From: Symbiodinium natans
Taxonomy: Eukaryota; Sar; Dinophyceae; Suessiales; Symbiodiniaceae
Direction: 5' to 3'
NCBI GenBank assembly: GCA_905221605.1
Contig: CAJNDS010000968.1
Location: forward strand, 581,501 to 645,500
Length of the DNA stretch: 64,000 nt
The notes under the pieces are model-generated. The model searched no databases. It was not told where the DNA came from and saw nothing but the letters and a program-made list of their open reading frames with translations. Made by a program: the position numbers and the translations under genes. Each line of letters opens with the position of its first letter. Position 1 is the stretch's first letter. Positions 43,120-53,035 of this stretch are shown piece after piece.

Positions 43120-43416
43120 AAAACCCTTAACTCCAAACCCTCAAACCCTAAACTCTAAACCCTTAAACCCTAAATCGAGAGATCCACGCCCTTAAGCCCT
43201 TTACCACCTATACCCTAAACCCTTAAACCCCAATTAATCCCCAAACCCTAAACCCTTAAACCCTTAACCCTGAACCCTAAACCCTAAATCGAGAGATCCA
43301 CAGGCTACTCGCAGCAAGAGTTCTCAGAGTCGGCGATGATGGTGGCTGCATTGGCCTTGGGCGTAGGGTTTGGGGTTTGGGGTTTAGGGTTTAGGGTTTA
43401 GGGTTTAGGGTTTAGG
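43120..43416. repeat. Diverged CCCTAAA field with 21-bp direct repeat and cassette 10 (75-bp insert)
   Basis: CCCTAAATCGAGAGATCCAC occurs at about 43168 and again at 43282, both following CCCTTAAA/CCCTAAA units. The second occurrence opens a 75-bp insert closed by TTTGGGG/TTTAGGG units from 43364 to 43416. Confidence 0.82.
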
Positions 43417-43744
43417 GACAGAAAGCCCTGAGTTGTGCGTATAGACCCTCAGAGGTTTGTGTCGGGTAGACTTCCAGATGTAAAGAAGAGAGAGGCTGTC
43501 CCGAAAAACAGCTCAGCCATCAGCCACGCCCCCCCTCCCACCCCCCTCAAAATACAAGCGGTTCTCATGGAGGTTTTGCTATAGGGGTTCAGTTTGTAAC
43601 CCTAGACCCTAACCCGAAGCCCTCAACCCTAAGCTCCGAACCCTGATCTCAAATCCCTAAACCCTAAACTAGTTCATGGTTGGGATACTCCCTATTGACT
43701 GTAAGTACCCTTAAACATGTAAACTGCTACCCCGCTATGACAAA

Positions 43745-43815
43745 CTAAGCCTTAAACCCTAAAACCCTAAACCCTAAACCCCAAGCCCTAAACCCAAAAC
43801 CCCAAGCCCTAAACC
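43745..43815 (-). repeat. CCCTAAA / CCCCAAG tract
   Basis: CCCTAAA units mixed with CCCCAAGCCCTAAACCCAAAA. It underlies the 3' part of an 81-codon minus frame whose C-terminus is therefore only repeat (WGLGFR-type). Confidence 0.82.
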
Positions 43816-43859
43816 AGCGGCAGACGAGTCTCGACGAGGTTCCTGCCTCGAGGGCACTC

Positions 43860-44215
43860 GTACAGCGAGCAGGACCTGGGGTGCTTCCCAGACCCCTGGG
43901 AGGATCCAAAAAATAGATCCCCTTAAGGGTTCCTAAGAATGACCCAATAGTAGCATAGCAGTATAGGGTACTATTCTTGGATACTCCCAAGGGTCTAGGT
44001 TTCCAGGAAGGGTTTTTGAAAGTATGAGCAGGACCTGGGGTGCTTTCGGAAGGGCGCTGAGGGTTTGAGGGTTTTAGGGTTTTAGGGCTTCAGAAAGTAC
44101 GAGCAGGACCTGGGGGTGCTTTAGGGAGGGTGCTGAGGGCTTTAGGGGTTTCTAGTGTTTTTTGAAAGTACGAGCAGGACCTGGGGGTGCTTTAGGGAGG
44201 GCGCTGAGGGTTTTG
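43860..44215 (+). repeat. GAGCAGGACCTGGGG tandem repeat, units of 71-75 bp, with inverted-repeat insert
   Basis: GAAAGTA.GAGCAGGACCTGGG followed by GTGCTTT, AGGG and GCTGAGGG starts at 44018, 44093 and 44164. A fourth start (GAGCAGGACCTGGGGTGCTT) is at 43867. Between the fourth and the others lies a 100-bp inverted repeat (GACCCCTGGGAGGATCC ... GGATACTCCCAAGGGTC, about 43890-43997). It looks like an element that split the tandem array. Confidence 0.8.
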
Positions 44216-44688
44216 TTGTCTTCGCCACCCGCACTGCAAACTCCGAGGCTTACGCTCGTCATCTCCTCCCATAATTCTTTTTTCCTCCCTCCACTTAACT
44301 CAGTAAAGAACCCTAACGGGAACTATCTTACCATTCGCGGGGCATGCAAGGGGAAGAGATTTCAACAACCTCTCCCAACCTTAGCAGCATACAAAACCCT
44401 GCAAACCTGACTACATCCTCCCTAAACCCACAAACGCCCTTAGACCCTAAACCCTAAACTCTAAACCCCTAGACCCTAAACCCAAAACCCTAAGCCCATG
44501 TTCCTTAGACCTGAACCCTAGGCCCCCCAGTTGCCAAGGCGCTTTACGCAGCAGGTGGCGTCGCTGTTGCCACCTACGCCTCCCGTGGTGGTGTCTGCAT
44601 CTGCGCGCCTGGAGCTCGGGGTTTCGGGTTTGGAAGGGCCACCAGTCACCCGCACAGCTTGGCGAGCGGTTGAGGGTTTGTCCTTTAA

Positions 44689-44727
44689 GCTTTAGGGTTT
44701 ATAACCCTAAACCCTATACCCTAAACA
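44689..44727. repeat. Direct TTTAGGG-CCCTAAA junction
   Basis: GCTTTAGGGTTTATAACCCT continues into AAACCCTATACCCTAAAC. The two orientations meet with only about two bases between them, a head-to-head telomere-repeat fusion-like join. Confidence 0.82.
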
Positions 44728-44887
44728 ACCACCCGGCGGATGTTGCAGCAGAATCTGTGTGGCAAGGAGGTCCGTTTATCATCTTGCAATAAGCTTTCAG
44801 AACAACAAGAGGACTCGGCACTGACCAGTCTAACGCCAGCGGGCTACACCCGGAAAGCCCTATGCCCATCTATGAACTTCGATCCCC

Positions 44888-44952
44888 CAAGTACCCTTTA
44901 TGATGCCTAGATAGCCCCAGTAAGGTACACTGGGGCACTTGGGGGGGGCGAG
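44888..44952. mobile_element. Family K element, copy 2
   Basis: CCAAGTACCCTTTATGATGC, CTAGATAGCCCCAGTAAGGT, then GGGGCACTTGGGGGG. The inverted ends CCAAGTACC/GGCACTTGG are clearer than in copy 1. Confidence 0.65.
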
Positions 44953-45279
44953 GAAGGAAACAGACCCTAAACAAATCATAAGCCGAACCCCTATACATAG
45001 TTTGAGGTATGCCCCTCTATTAAACGAATTTGGCTCTCCAGCACAAACTGAAGGCGCACCCACCCAGAAGGCAATTGCTTGCCCAAGGCTCATGCACGGA
45101 ACCCCGTTTCGTGGAGAATAAGCGGGTCCTACAATTCGAATGATAGATATACTAGGTCTGGAAAAAGGAGCCAATTACTGCATGCGGGGCCTGACTCTTG
45201 CACGCCAAAAACACCCTTTTTGAGCAGAAAATGCTCCTACAATAGCTGTGACAGATGTTCCCCCCCCAATGCCCCGAAT

Positions 45280-45470
45280 TCTCAAAGACAGACAGACAAA
45301 CAGACAGAGAAAGAGAGAGAGAGAGAGAGCGAGAGAGCGAGAGAGAGAGAGAGAGATAGAGAGAGAGTAATGGATAGTGCGGCTACATCTACACACATAC
45401 ATCTCCTGCATATACAGAATACATATATATACACACATATCTATATCTCTATCTTTCTGTGTGTGTTTAC
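45280..45470. repeat. (GA)n block and CA/TA-rich stretch
   Basis: CAGACAGACAAACAGACAGA leads into GAGAGAGAGCGAGAGAGCGA and further GA units to 45367, then ACATACATCTC and ATATATACACACATATC repeats. The 138-codon plus frame across it is glutamate/arginine repeat translation. Confidence 0.9.
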
Positions 45471-46214
45471 GACGTTGCCAGAAAGACACTTTTAACAACA
45501 TGTAATAGGACCCGGAGCCATAGTGGTCTTAGGAGGGGATTTTGAGATTAGGGTGCGCGCTGACAAAGCCAGGTCTGTGATCGAAACGGATAGCAGAATC
45601 TCACACCTTGGACGACTTCTTGCCTTCCATGTATTTATTTCTGTCTCTATCAAACCCTACACCCCAAAACACGGAGCCAAGGTGCAGAACGAAGCCAGTC
45701 TGACCTGATGCGCTCCATGCCGAAAGCATGGATGCAGGTGGATCCATGTGAGATTTGTGGTTCGGTTTCGGGCAAAAGGGTTCAAGCATCAGCCCATGTT
45801 GCTTCAAGGCTACGCGTTCGCTTTCGATTATACCCCCTCTGCTGCGTCATGAAGAATTTCTTGCGTTAAGAGGAAGCCTCCCCCTTAAAACAGCCCGGCC
45901 CGGACTGTTCTAAAAGCAGCGAACGCTGTGCGCCCTGATGCCCCGACCTGTCTTACACTCGAAATTACTGGAACAGCCGCAGTCTTCGGGGGCAGGGACT
46001 TAACCTGGGCTGTTCGGGCTTTCGGGTTTTACGATTCTAGGGTTTAGGGTTTCAAGGTTTCGGCAGAGCCACATGACTAAAACATCCCTGTCTCGATCCC
46101 TTCTTCCTGGAGCCTCTAAGTACCCGTAAGTAAGGTACCTTAACGAGCTATTTCGGGCATCTCCAACTGTAAAGCGCACTGGGGAGGCGCCAAGCTCCGC
46201 CCTCAACCTACACC

Positions 46215-46329
46215 CTACTACTATTTTCTTAAGATCCCCAAAAAAGAATGAACAAGTAGTAATCCCTGTTCTTTACTCTATAAGAAAGAATATGTTGTAT
46301 TGTTGGAGGGTTCTTAAACAAGTACTAGT
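46215..46329. mobile_element. Family E element
   Basis: CTACTATTTTCTTAAGATCC at the left and GGTTCTTAAACAAGTACTAG at the right form inverted ends. The interior GAACAAGTAGTAATCCCTGT and CTCTATAAGAAAGAATATG matches the other copies. Confidence 0.75.
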
Positions 46330-46482
46330 GAATGAGGCCTTTCTTAAAAAAGGCCCTTTGCAGGGTCATAGCCCATCCTAGTACACCCTAGCCGGGACGG
46401 GGTGCCGCAAACGAATCCGGTGCAGGTCTTCACGCAGCAGTCCGCGTCCGTGTCCCCGGCAACCAGCGCGGCATCGCCTGGA

Positions 46483-46524
46483 ACCCTAAACCCTAAACCC
46501 TAAACCCTAAACCCTAAACCCTAG
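46483..46524 (-). repeat. CCCTAAA x6 array
   Basis: Six perfect units between unique flanks. 46525-46785 shows no frame or repeat of note. Confidence 0.94.
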
Positions 46525-47301
46525 AAAGTTCTGGATATCCCTATACAACCCGATATACAACCCCATCAACCCTTGGACCTTAAAACGCTGCTGAAACTCT
46601 CAAAGCCTGGCCTAAGAACCTTCAAGAAGACACACCCAGCACACCCAAGAAGCTGTAGAACCCCAAGAATCCTGGCTTCCCTGCTCTTGGGCTTGCTTTA
46701 TACATTGAGGTCTAAGCCAGAGATCGTCCCTCGAGTTGTGATTGCTTAGGGGCTTAGGGCTAGGGACCCGGGGATCCCAATTACCAGGAGGGTTTAGGGT
46801 TATAGGGTTTCGGCTTTAAGAACCTCAATTCAAGGCTCTTGAGGCATTCTGGAGCTCTCTGGCTGCGAGGTTTTGCCCCGGGACATCTGATGCATCTCGT
46901 GGGATACATCTGAGAGTCAGGGAGGTCTCTTATAAGAACCTAGAACCTCAAAGTCCGTTTAAGGGTCTCCGGGCGAACCCAGGGATGCTATTGCTCTGGA
47001 CTTTTTCCTTGCAATGGCCAACCAGCGCGAGCCCGTCGCCTCAGGAATGTACCAGATTCCGTTTTGCTGCTGGATTTCCATTGACAACGGTGGTAACCCA
47101 TCGATGCGAACGGTGGCGCCCTGATCGTGGTCACATCCATCCCAGGCCACAGCATACCAGCGCAAGCGCAAGGCGCTCCACCGGCGGAAGGAACGCTCGA
47201 GCTCCAGGTCTCGACGTTGGCCGCTGCCGAATCTGACGCCCCAAATGCTTCCACGGTGATTGGCAGCCTTATCCCTCGTAACGACATAGAGACCTCGACT
47301 T

Positions 47302-47497
47302 CGGAGTAGGACCCTGGAAAAGAGTATAGACTTCTTAGGTACAAGTAGCTAGAATAGGAACCCAGAACCAACAAACAACATGAACGTAATAGTACCCCAA
47401 AACCCTAAACCCTAAACCCTAAACACTAAACCCCAAACCCTAAACCCTAAACCCTACATTTAAAAAAAGTGTTAAAGCGCAGTAGTACTCCAAAACC
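47302..47497. mobile_element. Family C element interrupted by a CCCTAAA array
   Basis: The left half (CGGAGTAGGACCCTGGAAAA to GGAACCCAGAACCA, 47301-47369) and right half (AAAAAAAGTGTTAAAGCGCA to AGTACTCCAAAACCCA, 47462-47499) match intact copies at 16580 and 39745. Between them lie about 90 bp: CATGAACGTAATAGTACCCC, then CCCTAAA/CCCCAAA units to 47456. The 5' part of the insert, AGTACCCCAAAACCC, resembles the element's own right end, so a partial duplication may have accompanied the insertion. Confidence 0.8.
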
Positions 47498-47599
47498 CAA
47501 GTGACTTTGATCCTCCTCCTGGGCACCCAAGGTCCCGAAGATCCAGGCCACATCGTCGGGCTCATCATCGGAGACCACAAACAGCGACTTCCCCACCCT

Positions 47600-47653
47600 A
47601 GGGTTTAGGGTTTAGGGTTTAGGGTTTAGGGTTTAGGGTTTAGGGTTTAGGGT
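47600..47653 (+). repeat. TTTAGGG x7 array
   Basis: Seven units, 143 bp after the CCCTAAA array inside the family-C element, giving another CCCTAAA...TTTAGGG bracket. Confidence 0.94.
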
Positions 47654-47904
47654 TCATGGCTGGGATCATCTTAAAAATGTCAAGAATTGTGTTGGGAGAA
47701 TCTTTATGAATATTTTGAAGCATGTCTGTTCCTTACTTGGGTTTTTTAAGTGCCCTTGAAGATGTGAAGATGTTACCCCAACTCTGACAAAGAAGCAGCC
47801 AACTCTCCACCAATCTGTTCTGTGGCTGCATAGGTCCACTCACTGTGGCCGATGCGGCGGCAGCGCGCCTGCCAGGCGGGGCAAAAACATACCGCGCCGG
47901 CCTC

Positions 47905-48031
47905 AGTTGTAGGGGAACTAAAGGTTAACCTCTTGGATGATAATGGGAATAAATAAATAAATATATATATGTATATATATATATATATATTTGTTGACCC
48001 AAAAAAAGTTAAAGGTTGCATACTCTACTCC
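47905..48031 (+). mobile_element. Family B element with internal AAAT/(TA)n expansion
   Basis: AGTTGTAGGGGAACTAAAGG, TTAACCTCTTGGATGATAAT, then AAATAAATAAATATATATAT and further TA repeats to 47990, then GACCCAAAAAAAGTTAAAGG and TTGCATACTCTACTCC. The microsatellite sits where other copies have AGATTA. Confidence 0.8.
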
Positions 48032-48217
48032 ACAGCGGCATGATCAGCAGGGGCACCTCCCCCTGTTCACGCAACTGGCCCATGGCGGCTTCAATCTGGT
48101 CATGGCGGAAGTACTCTGCGTGCAAGTTGCCTTGGTTTCCCCAAACACAAAAGGCCCAAACGGCCAAGGGCTGTCTGTGTTGAGATCACAATAACAACTT
48201 TCAAACCCGAATTATTA

Positions 48218-48247
48218 CAAACCCTAAACCCTAAACCCTAAACCCTA
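48218..48247 (-). repeat. CCCTAAA x4 tract
   Basis: Four units. 48250-49390 to its right is nearly free of telomere units and holds overlapping 60-82 codon frames on both strands without recognised motifs. Confidence 0.9.
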
Positions 48248-48419
48248 TGGCTGCATCGGAGTCACTGATTTCCATGTCCTCCTCTCTGGAGAAGTTCTTG
48301 CCTCCCGCACCTTTTCGGCCACCTTCACTCTCCTGGCGCCGCTGGACGGCGCCACGGTAGCCTACCTTGGCACAGGCAACTCTCAAGCTAGGTTGGCCCT
48401 CTAAACTCTCTGAGGAATA

Positions 48420-48454
48420 TTCCTAGACTCCTAGACTCCTAGACTCCTAGACGT
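48420..48454 (+). repeat. 10-bp tandem repeat CCTAGACTCCTAGACTC
   Basis: The decamer CCTAGACTCC-type unit is repeated about 3.5 to 4 times after TTCCTAGACT. A simple short tandem repeat. Confidence 0.88.
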
Positions 48455-49287
48455 GATCCTAAACCCAATAACTCAAGGGAAAATTAAGATAGCCCCCCAG
48501 GGCCTACCAGCAACCTAAACGGTGAAAAAACGCAAGATAGACACATGACGCTTCGAGGAAAAGAACGTGTGAAGCCCCATCAGGACATCTCCCAAGCTAC
48601 GTTGGGTCCATCCACGAAGCACGTCGCAGGACCATTGCCAGCGTCCTGCATTGCTGCGGCCAGTCTCCGAAGCGTTTCTGGCTTCAGGAGAGCAGCAGCA
48701 CGCCCCCTTGCTTCTTCAGCCTGGGGTCTGGGCGTTTTGAACGTTTAAGTGCTTGGAGCTCTCGTGATTTCGGGGTTTGGTGGTGCCGCACTTGTGTATC
48801 AGAACTAAGGAGCATGACCTGCATCGGGAAGAAGCTGGCCGAGATTGCAAGGAGGCCGCAACACAAAATCCATGTGCAGTCCAGGAAGTTCTTCACGAGA
48901 GATCCTGAACCCCAAAAGCCCCATAGCCTCAACCTTCAATCCTGCATTCTAGCTCGTTGGTCGCCTGCTTTCACGGTGTACTGTAGTCCTGTACGGGGAC
49001 CTTGCGTACGTACCCTCAAGCATATAAACCCTACCCCCGTAGTATGAAAGCGTACCAGAGCCTTCTTCTGCGACAGGAATCCATCCCTCCACCCCCCCCT
49101 TAACCTCGAAATCTTTCTCCCTACCCGAAGAACCCCCAAAATACGTTTTCCGTACCCATAGGTTGCAGAAGAAACTTCTCCTTCAGTGGTTTTCGAATTG
49201 AGGACCTACAAATCGCAGGTTGCGGGTTCTCCCTCAACCCGAATCCCTACAAGCGCCGAACAGCAGGGGGGGGTTCGCCTTCAATCC

Positions 49288-49400
49288 CACTTGGAGGTTC
49301 ATGCGTACTCACAACCCCCATTCTGAGTCTACTTATCACCTATGTAGAGAACTTGGGGGGGGGCTTATAAGTACAGCTATTCTTGGGGTCATAAGTGCCT
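49288..49400 (+). mobile_element. Family F element, longest copy
   Basis: CACTTGGAGGTTCATGCGTA, GAGTCTACTTATCACCTATG, GGGGCTTATAAGTACAGCTA, then GGGGTCATAAGTGCCTG. The outer CACTT/AAGTG and inner ACTTATCACC/GCTTATAAGT segments are inverted. CCCTAAA units follow directly. Confidence 0.65.
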
Positions 49401-49572
49401 GAACCCTAAGCCCCAAACCCGAAACCCTAAACCCTAAACCCCACAAAGCCCTGAGCAGCAGGAGACTCCTCTCCAAGCATGCTCTGGGCAGCTCCAGCTC
49501 TGCCAGGGACAGCAGTGCCAGTACCTAGAAGCCAAAAAAAGAGACAAACCAAACCAAAGACGCAAAAAACAC

Positions 49573-49685
49573 TCACCCTAACCCTAAACCCTAAACCCTA
49601 ACCCTAAACCCTAAACCCTAAACCCTTAAACCCTTAAACCCTTAAACCCTAAACCCTAAACCCTAAACCCTAAACCCTAAACCCC
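49573..49685 (-). repeat. CCCTAAA array with CCCTTAAA octamer block
   Basis: CCCTAA/CCCTAAA units, then three or four CCCTTAAA octamers, then five perfect CCCTAAA. Variants are again blocked, not scattered. Confidence 0.93.
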
Positions 49686-49728
49686 TCAACTTGGCACCTG
49701 TTTTGGGGACACTTAGGGTTTCGACTCT

Positions 49729-49841
49729 CTGGGATCTTCCGCCTTCTACTAAGAGTCCTTAATCGGGATTATCGTACCTCTTGCAATCCCCATTAAGGAC
49801 TCAATTCAGGACTCGTAGATAAAGGGGGGGGAACATCCCAA
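49729..49841. mobile_element. Family A element, long copy
   Basis: CTGGGATCTTCCGCCTTCTA at the left and GGGGGGGGAACATCCCA at the right. GAGTCCTTAATCGGGATTAT and CCATTAAGGACT pair inside. A short duplication (AGGACTCAATTCAGGACTC) makes it longer than other copies. Confidence 0.78.
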
Positions 49842-49895
49842 GCTTAGGGTTTCGGCGCGCCTCTTCCTGCATTTCGGGGTGTGCTCCGAAGCCTT

Positions 49896-50240
49896 AGCTG
49901 TCCAGTACCTAGAGGAACTAAAGGTTAACCTTTGGGATTCTAAGGGGTTTAGGGTTTAGGGTTTAGGGTTTGATTAGATTACGCCAAAATGGTTAAAAGG
50001 TTACATACTCTGCTACTAAAGGTTAACCTTTGGGATTCTAAGGGGATTAGATTACCCCAAAAAGGTTAAACGGTTACATACTCTGCTACTAAAGGTTAAC
50101 CTTTTGGGATTTCAAGGGGATTAGATTACCCCAAAAAGGATAAAAGGTTACATACTCTGCTACTAAGAATAGGTCACCCCCAAAAAGGTTCAAGGTTACA
50201 TACTACCCTAAACCCTAAACCCTAAACTCTACTAAGCGGC
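49896..50240 (+). mobile_element. Tandem family B cluster (73-bp units) with two telomere-repeat insertions
   Basis: AGCTGTCCAGTACCTAGAGG leads into AAAGGTTAACCTTTGGGATT units starting at 49920, 50018 and 50091, plus a partial fourth from 50165. Normal spacing is 73-74 bp. The first unit is 98 bp because 49948-49972 is a 25-base TTTAGGG insert between AAGGGG and ATTAGATTA. The fourth has 22 bases of CCCTAAA type (50205-50226) between ACATACT and CTCTACTAAG. The empty neighbours define the insertion points. Confidence 0.93.
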
Positions 50241-50344
50241 CCCTCAGCAAGGTCGCCAAAGAGGCGCCGTTCAGCCGGATTTGGCGCTGGGAGACCAGTG
50301 GCTGCAACCTGGGCTTGGGTTCAGGGTTCTAGGGGTGTGGCGTT

Positions 50345-50390
50345 CCCTAAACCCTAAACCCTAAACCCCAAACCCCAAACCCTAAACCCT
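50345..50390 (-). repeat. CCCTAAA / CCCCAAA tract
   Basis: Three CCCTAAA, two CCCCAAA and two CCCTAAA units. An F-oriented TTTAGGGTTTAGGG follows at 50603-50616. Confidence 0.92.
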
Positions 50391-50616
50391 GAGGGTTTTG
50401 GGAATGTACAGGGCAGGTGCGTGAGAATCCTGCGCAGTATATAGGCCTCCGAAGGGCAAGTGATGAAAGATCCACCGCAGCCTCTCCCCAGCGCCGCTTG
50501 CGGCCAAGAACTCCAGCAACGGCTGAAAAGTCCGCATCTTTACCTCGCTGAAGGTTTAAGGTTTGGGGCATTTTGCCACCTGTCTGGCAGGGGGTAGTAA
50601 GGTTTAGGGTTTAGGG

Positions 50617-52470
50617 TGGTTTGGATATGGAGGGCCTGGGGATCTCTCGCGCGTCTGGCCTCCCTCCCGCATATTCGCGCAGGAGCATTCCGCATTTAAA
50701 CAAGGCGGCGGAGAAAACCCCAGAGAATCTCTTTTTTCTTTAATACAAAAATATATGCAAATATTAATTTTTACTGAGAATCCCACAGAAAATGCCTCAA
50801 AATGTACCCTGCGGGACCAGTCTTATTCTGGCACCACTCCTACTTCTGAGGGCGGCGTGCACTCGTGCTGTTGACACCTTTCCTGCAAACGACGACATTC
50901 TTTGGAGGGCGCGCTTTGTTGATAAAATACGTTTTGTCAAGAAACAATTTGCCCTCAGTCGAAAAAAGCTGTGCTTTGCTACGAACGACGCTGCTCCAGA
51001 AAAAGTTGCAGTTTGTCGAAGAAGTTGTCCAAATCCCGTTGGAGTGTAACGCTGGAGTGTGCGCCCCGAAGATCCCCAAAACGAACGACGTATCCCAAAG
51101 AGAATGCCTCAGACCTTCCACTGCGTGCCCTCGCCAAAGAATATGCCTCCGAAGTGCCCACCCTAAAGAATCCCGGCTACAGGAATCCCGGCGAGAATCC
51201 CAATGAAGTTCCCAACCCAGCCAGAAAGGCCACACCACGAAAGAATCTGAAAGACTTTGAAAGAATTTACCTTCAAGCTTATTGAAACCCTGTGTAGAGA
51301 AGGTGGTGGACGGGTTGGGGTTGCGAGCCTTCCGGAGTGGCGGGCGAGTCTCCCAAGCATCTTCTGCTTCCTACATTGTGGCATTTAAGCCGACATGGGG
51401 ATCAGCACTCCTCAGCACGTATCCCACAAATCCCCTGGTGGATTTTGAAACCCCCTTGACGGCCCAATGTCCTTGCGTGGCTCCCAATGACCGGAAGGCA
51501 TCCACATCCCACATGAAGCATACCAAGCATTCTGCAATGAAACCAGTGATGTAACCTCCAAGCATCCAAGCACAGGTGCTTTCCATGAAATTGCCCAATC
51601 TAGGCTGAAATGGGTGATGTAACCCCGATTTTAGCGAAAAGTGTGGTTTTCGCCCTGTGTAGCCCCCCCAACCCCCCCCCCCCCCCCATTTCAGCCAGGA
51701 AGAAGCAATGCGCGGATGCGTGGGGCTAGGACCTGTAGGACGCTTGTCGCAGCCTTGGGTTACACATTATCATGGAATATTTGGGCAGTTTATTGTACCA
51801 ATGTTGTTACTACAAGGGTTATCTATCTACCTATTATCAGGGCAGTTTATAGTACCAATTTTGTTGCTACAAGGGTTATCTAAGTTGTCTATCTAACTAG
51901 TATTTAAACGTCTGTGTTAAGTACAGCTGGATGAGTTGAGTCACTTGGCCGATGGAAACTGCATGTTGCAGCACCGCTTCGGCAGCATCTGGTCGTCCGG
52001 TATCGACAAGAAGCGCGACCAAAGACGAAAGGGAAGCCTCTCCTACTAACCTACCTCTTTTGCAGGAATTGCAGCTATGACGGCGAAACAGGGACTCTTG
52101 ACTCTTAACTCAGCAACCTACAAGAGAGTGGGCTTTCGGCTCATAAACCTCCCAAAACCCGGTAAATGCCTCTAAGGCCCCTAGAACCCCAGGGCTTGCC
52201 AAGGAGGCCTCTCCCAGGGATTCTTCACTGTGGCTGAGAATCTGGAGGCACAGCTGCAAGCCCCCGTCCTTGGTGCTGGAGTTGAGGTTTTCCCGACAGA
52301 GCCCAACCCTGCCGTTTTTTTTCGCCCCCCTTTTTTCCTTTAGGTTTTGTACAATTTCTATGAAGGGTCGGGAAGGGGTCTTTTCGGTCGGAGCAGTGAC
52401 AAAAGTGCCGACACCCCAGGCCAGCCCCCGAGATTCGAAGACCCCAATGTTTTTACTGTTCTGAGCTTCT
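50617..52470. other. Largest telomere-poor island, possible exonic DNA
   Basis: 1.85 kb without any telomere unit. Frames include 50792-51049 (85 codons, plus, with a leucine-rich N-terminus like a signal peptide), 50840-51238 (132, minus), 50971-51285 (104, plus, lysine/proline-rich) and 51371-51598 (75, minus, with a hydrophobic GGYITGFIAECLVCFMW segment). These conflict with each other and none matches a family I know. Transcript evidence would be needed before calling any a gene. Confidence 0.35.
51783..51885 (+). repeat. Two-copy tandem repeat, period 57 bp
   Basis: GGGCAGTTTATTGTACCAAT starts at 51783 and GGGCAGTTTATAGTACCAAT at 51840. Both continue with TTGTT, CTACAAGGGTTATCTA. AT-rich compared with surroundings. 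Confidence 0.88.
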
Positions 52471-52689
52471 TGGCTTAGGGTTTAGGGCTTAGGGCGCACG
52501 GCTCACGGGCCAAGGGTCCTTTTCCTGAGGGTCCATTCCTGTGAGCAGACGCTGCAGCGCTGGCTCCAGGGCACGGGTGGGCCACCCGTCCAGGAAGGCG
52601 CCGCGAAGCAGGGGCAGGGCCATGCCTGCTTTCGAGACCCCCGCAGGAAGAGCGCGTAAGCAAGAACTTGGGAATTGGATACAGTGACA

Positions 52690-53035
52690 GCACTGATTAA
52701 GAAATCATTGGATTAAGAAACGAGCATGCTCGCGGCTGCATCCCGGATGAAAGTGCGACAATTGAGAGCAAGACTAAGTTAAGAAATCGAGGGTACCCTC
52801 ATGCTGGGCCCTAAATTTCTGAAGTTTGGTTGTTTTTGGCAACCGCCCCTCAGTTTCTAGACATAAAACAATTCAAGAAATCCAGCCCCTGTATCTGGAT
52901 GCTTCCATCCTTGAATGAAAAGTCTCCCCCCCCCCTCAAAAAAGAAAAAAGAAACTCAGCCCCTCGATTTCTTAAATTTAAGAAATCCAGCCCCTCAATT
53001 TGTTAAATTTAAGAAATCCGGGCCCTTGATTTCTT
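52690..53035. repeat. TTAAGAAATCCAGCCCCTCGATTTC repeat cluster
   Basis: TTAAGAAATC or its inverse GATTTCTTAA recurs at about 52698, 52715, 52781, 52873, 52968-52990, 53006 and 53025. It often alternates with CAGCCCCT. GATTTCTTAAATTTAAGAAATC at 52968-52989 is palindromic. It appears to be a nested short interspersed or inverted-repeat family. The same motif occurs at 13757-13790. Confidence 0.7.
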
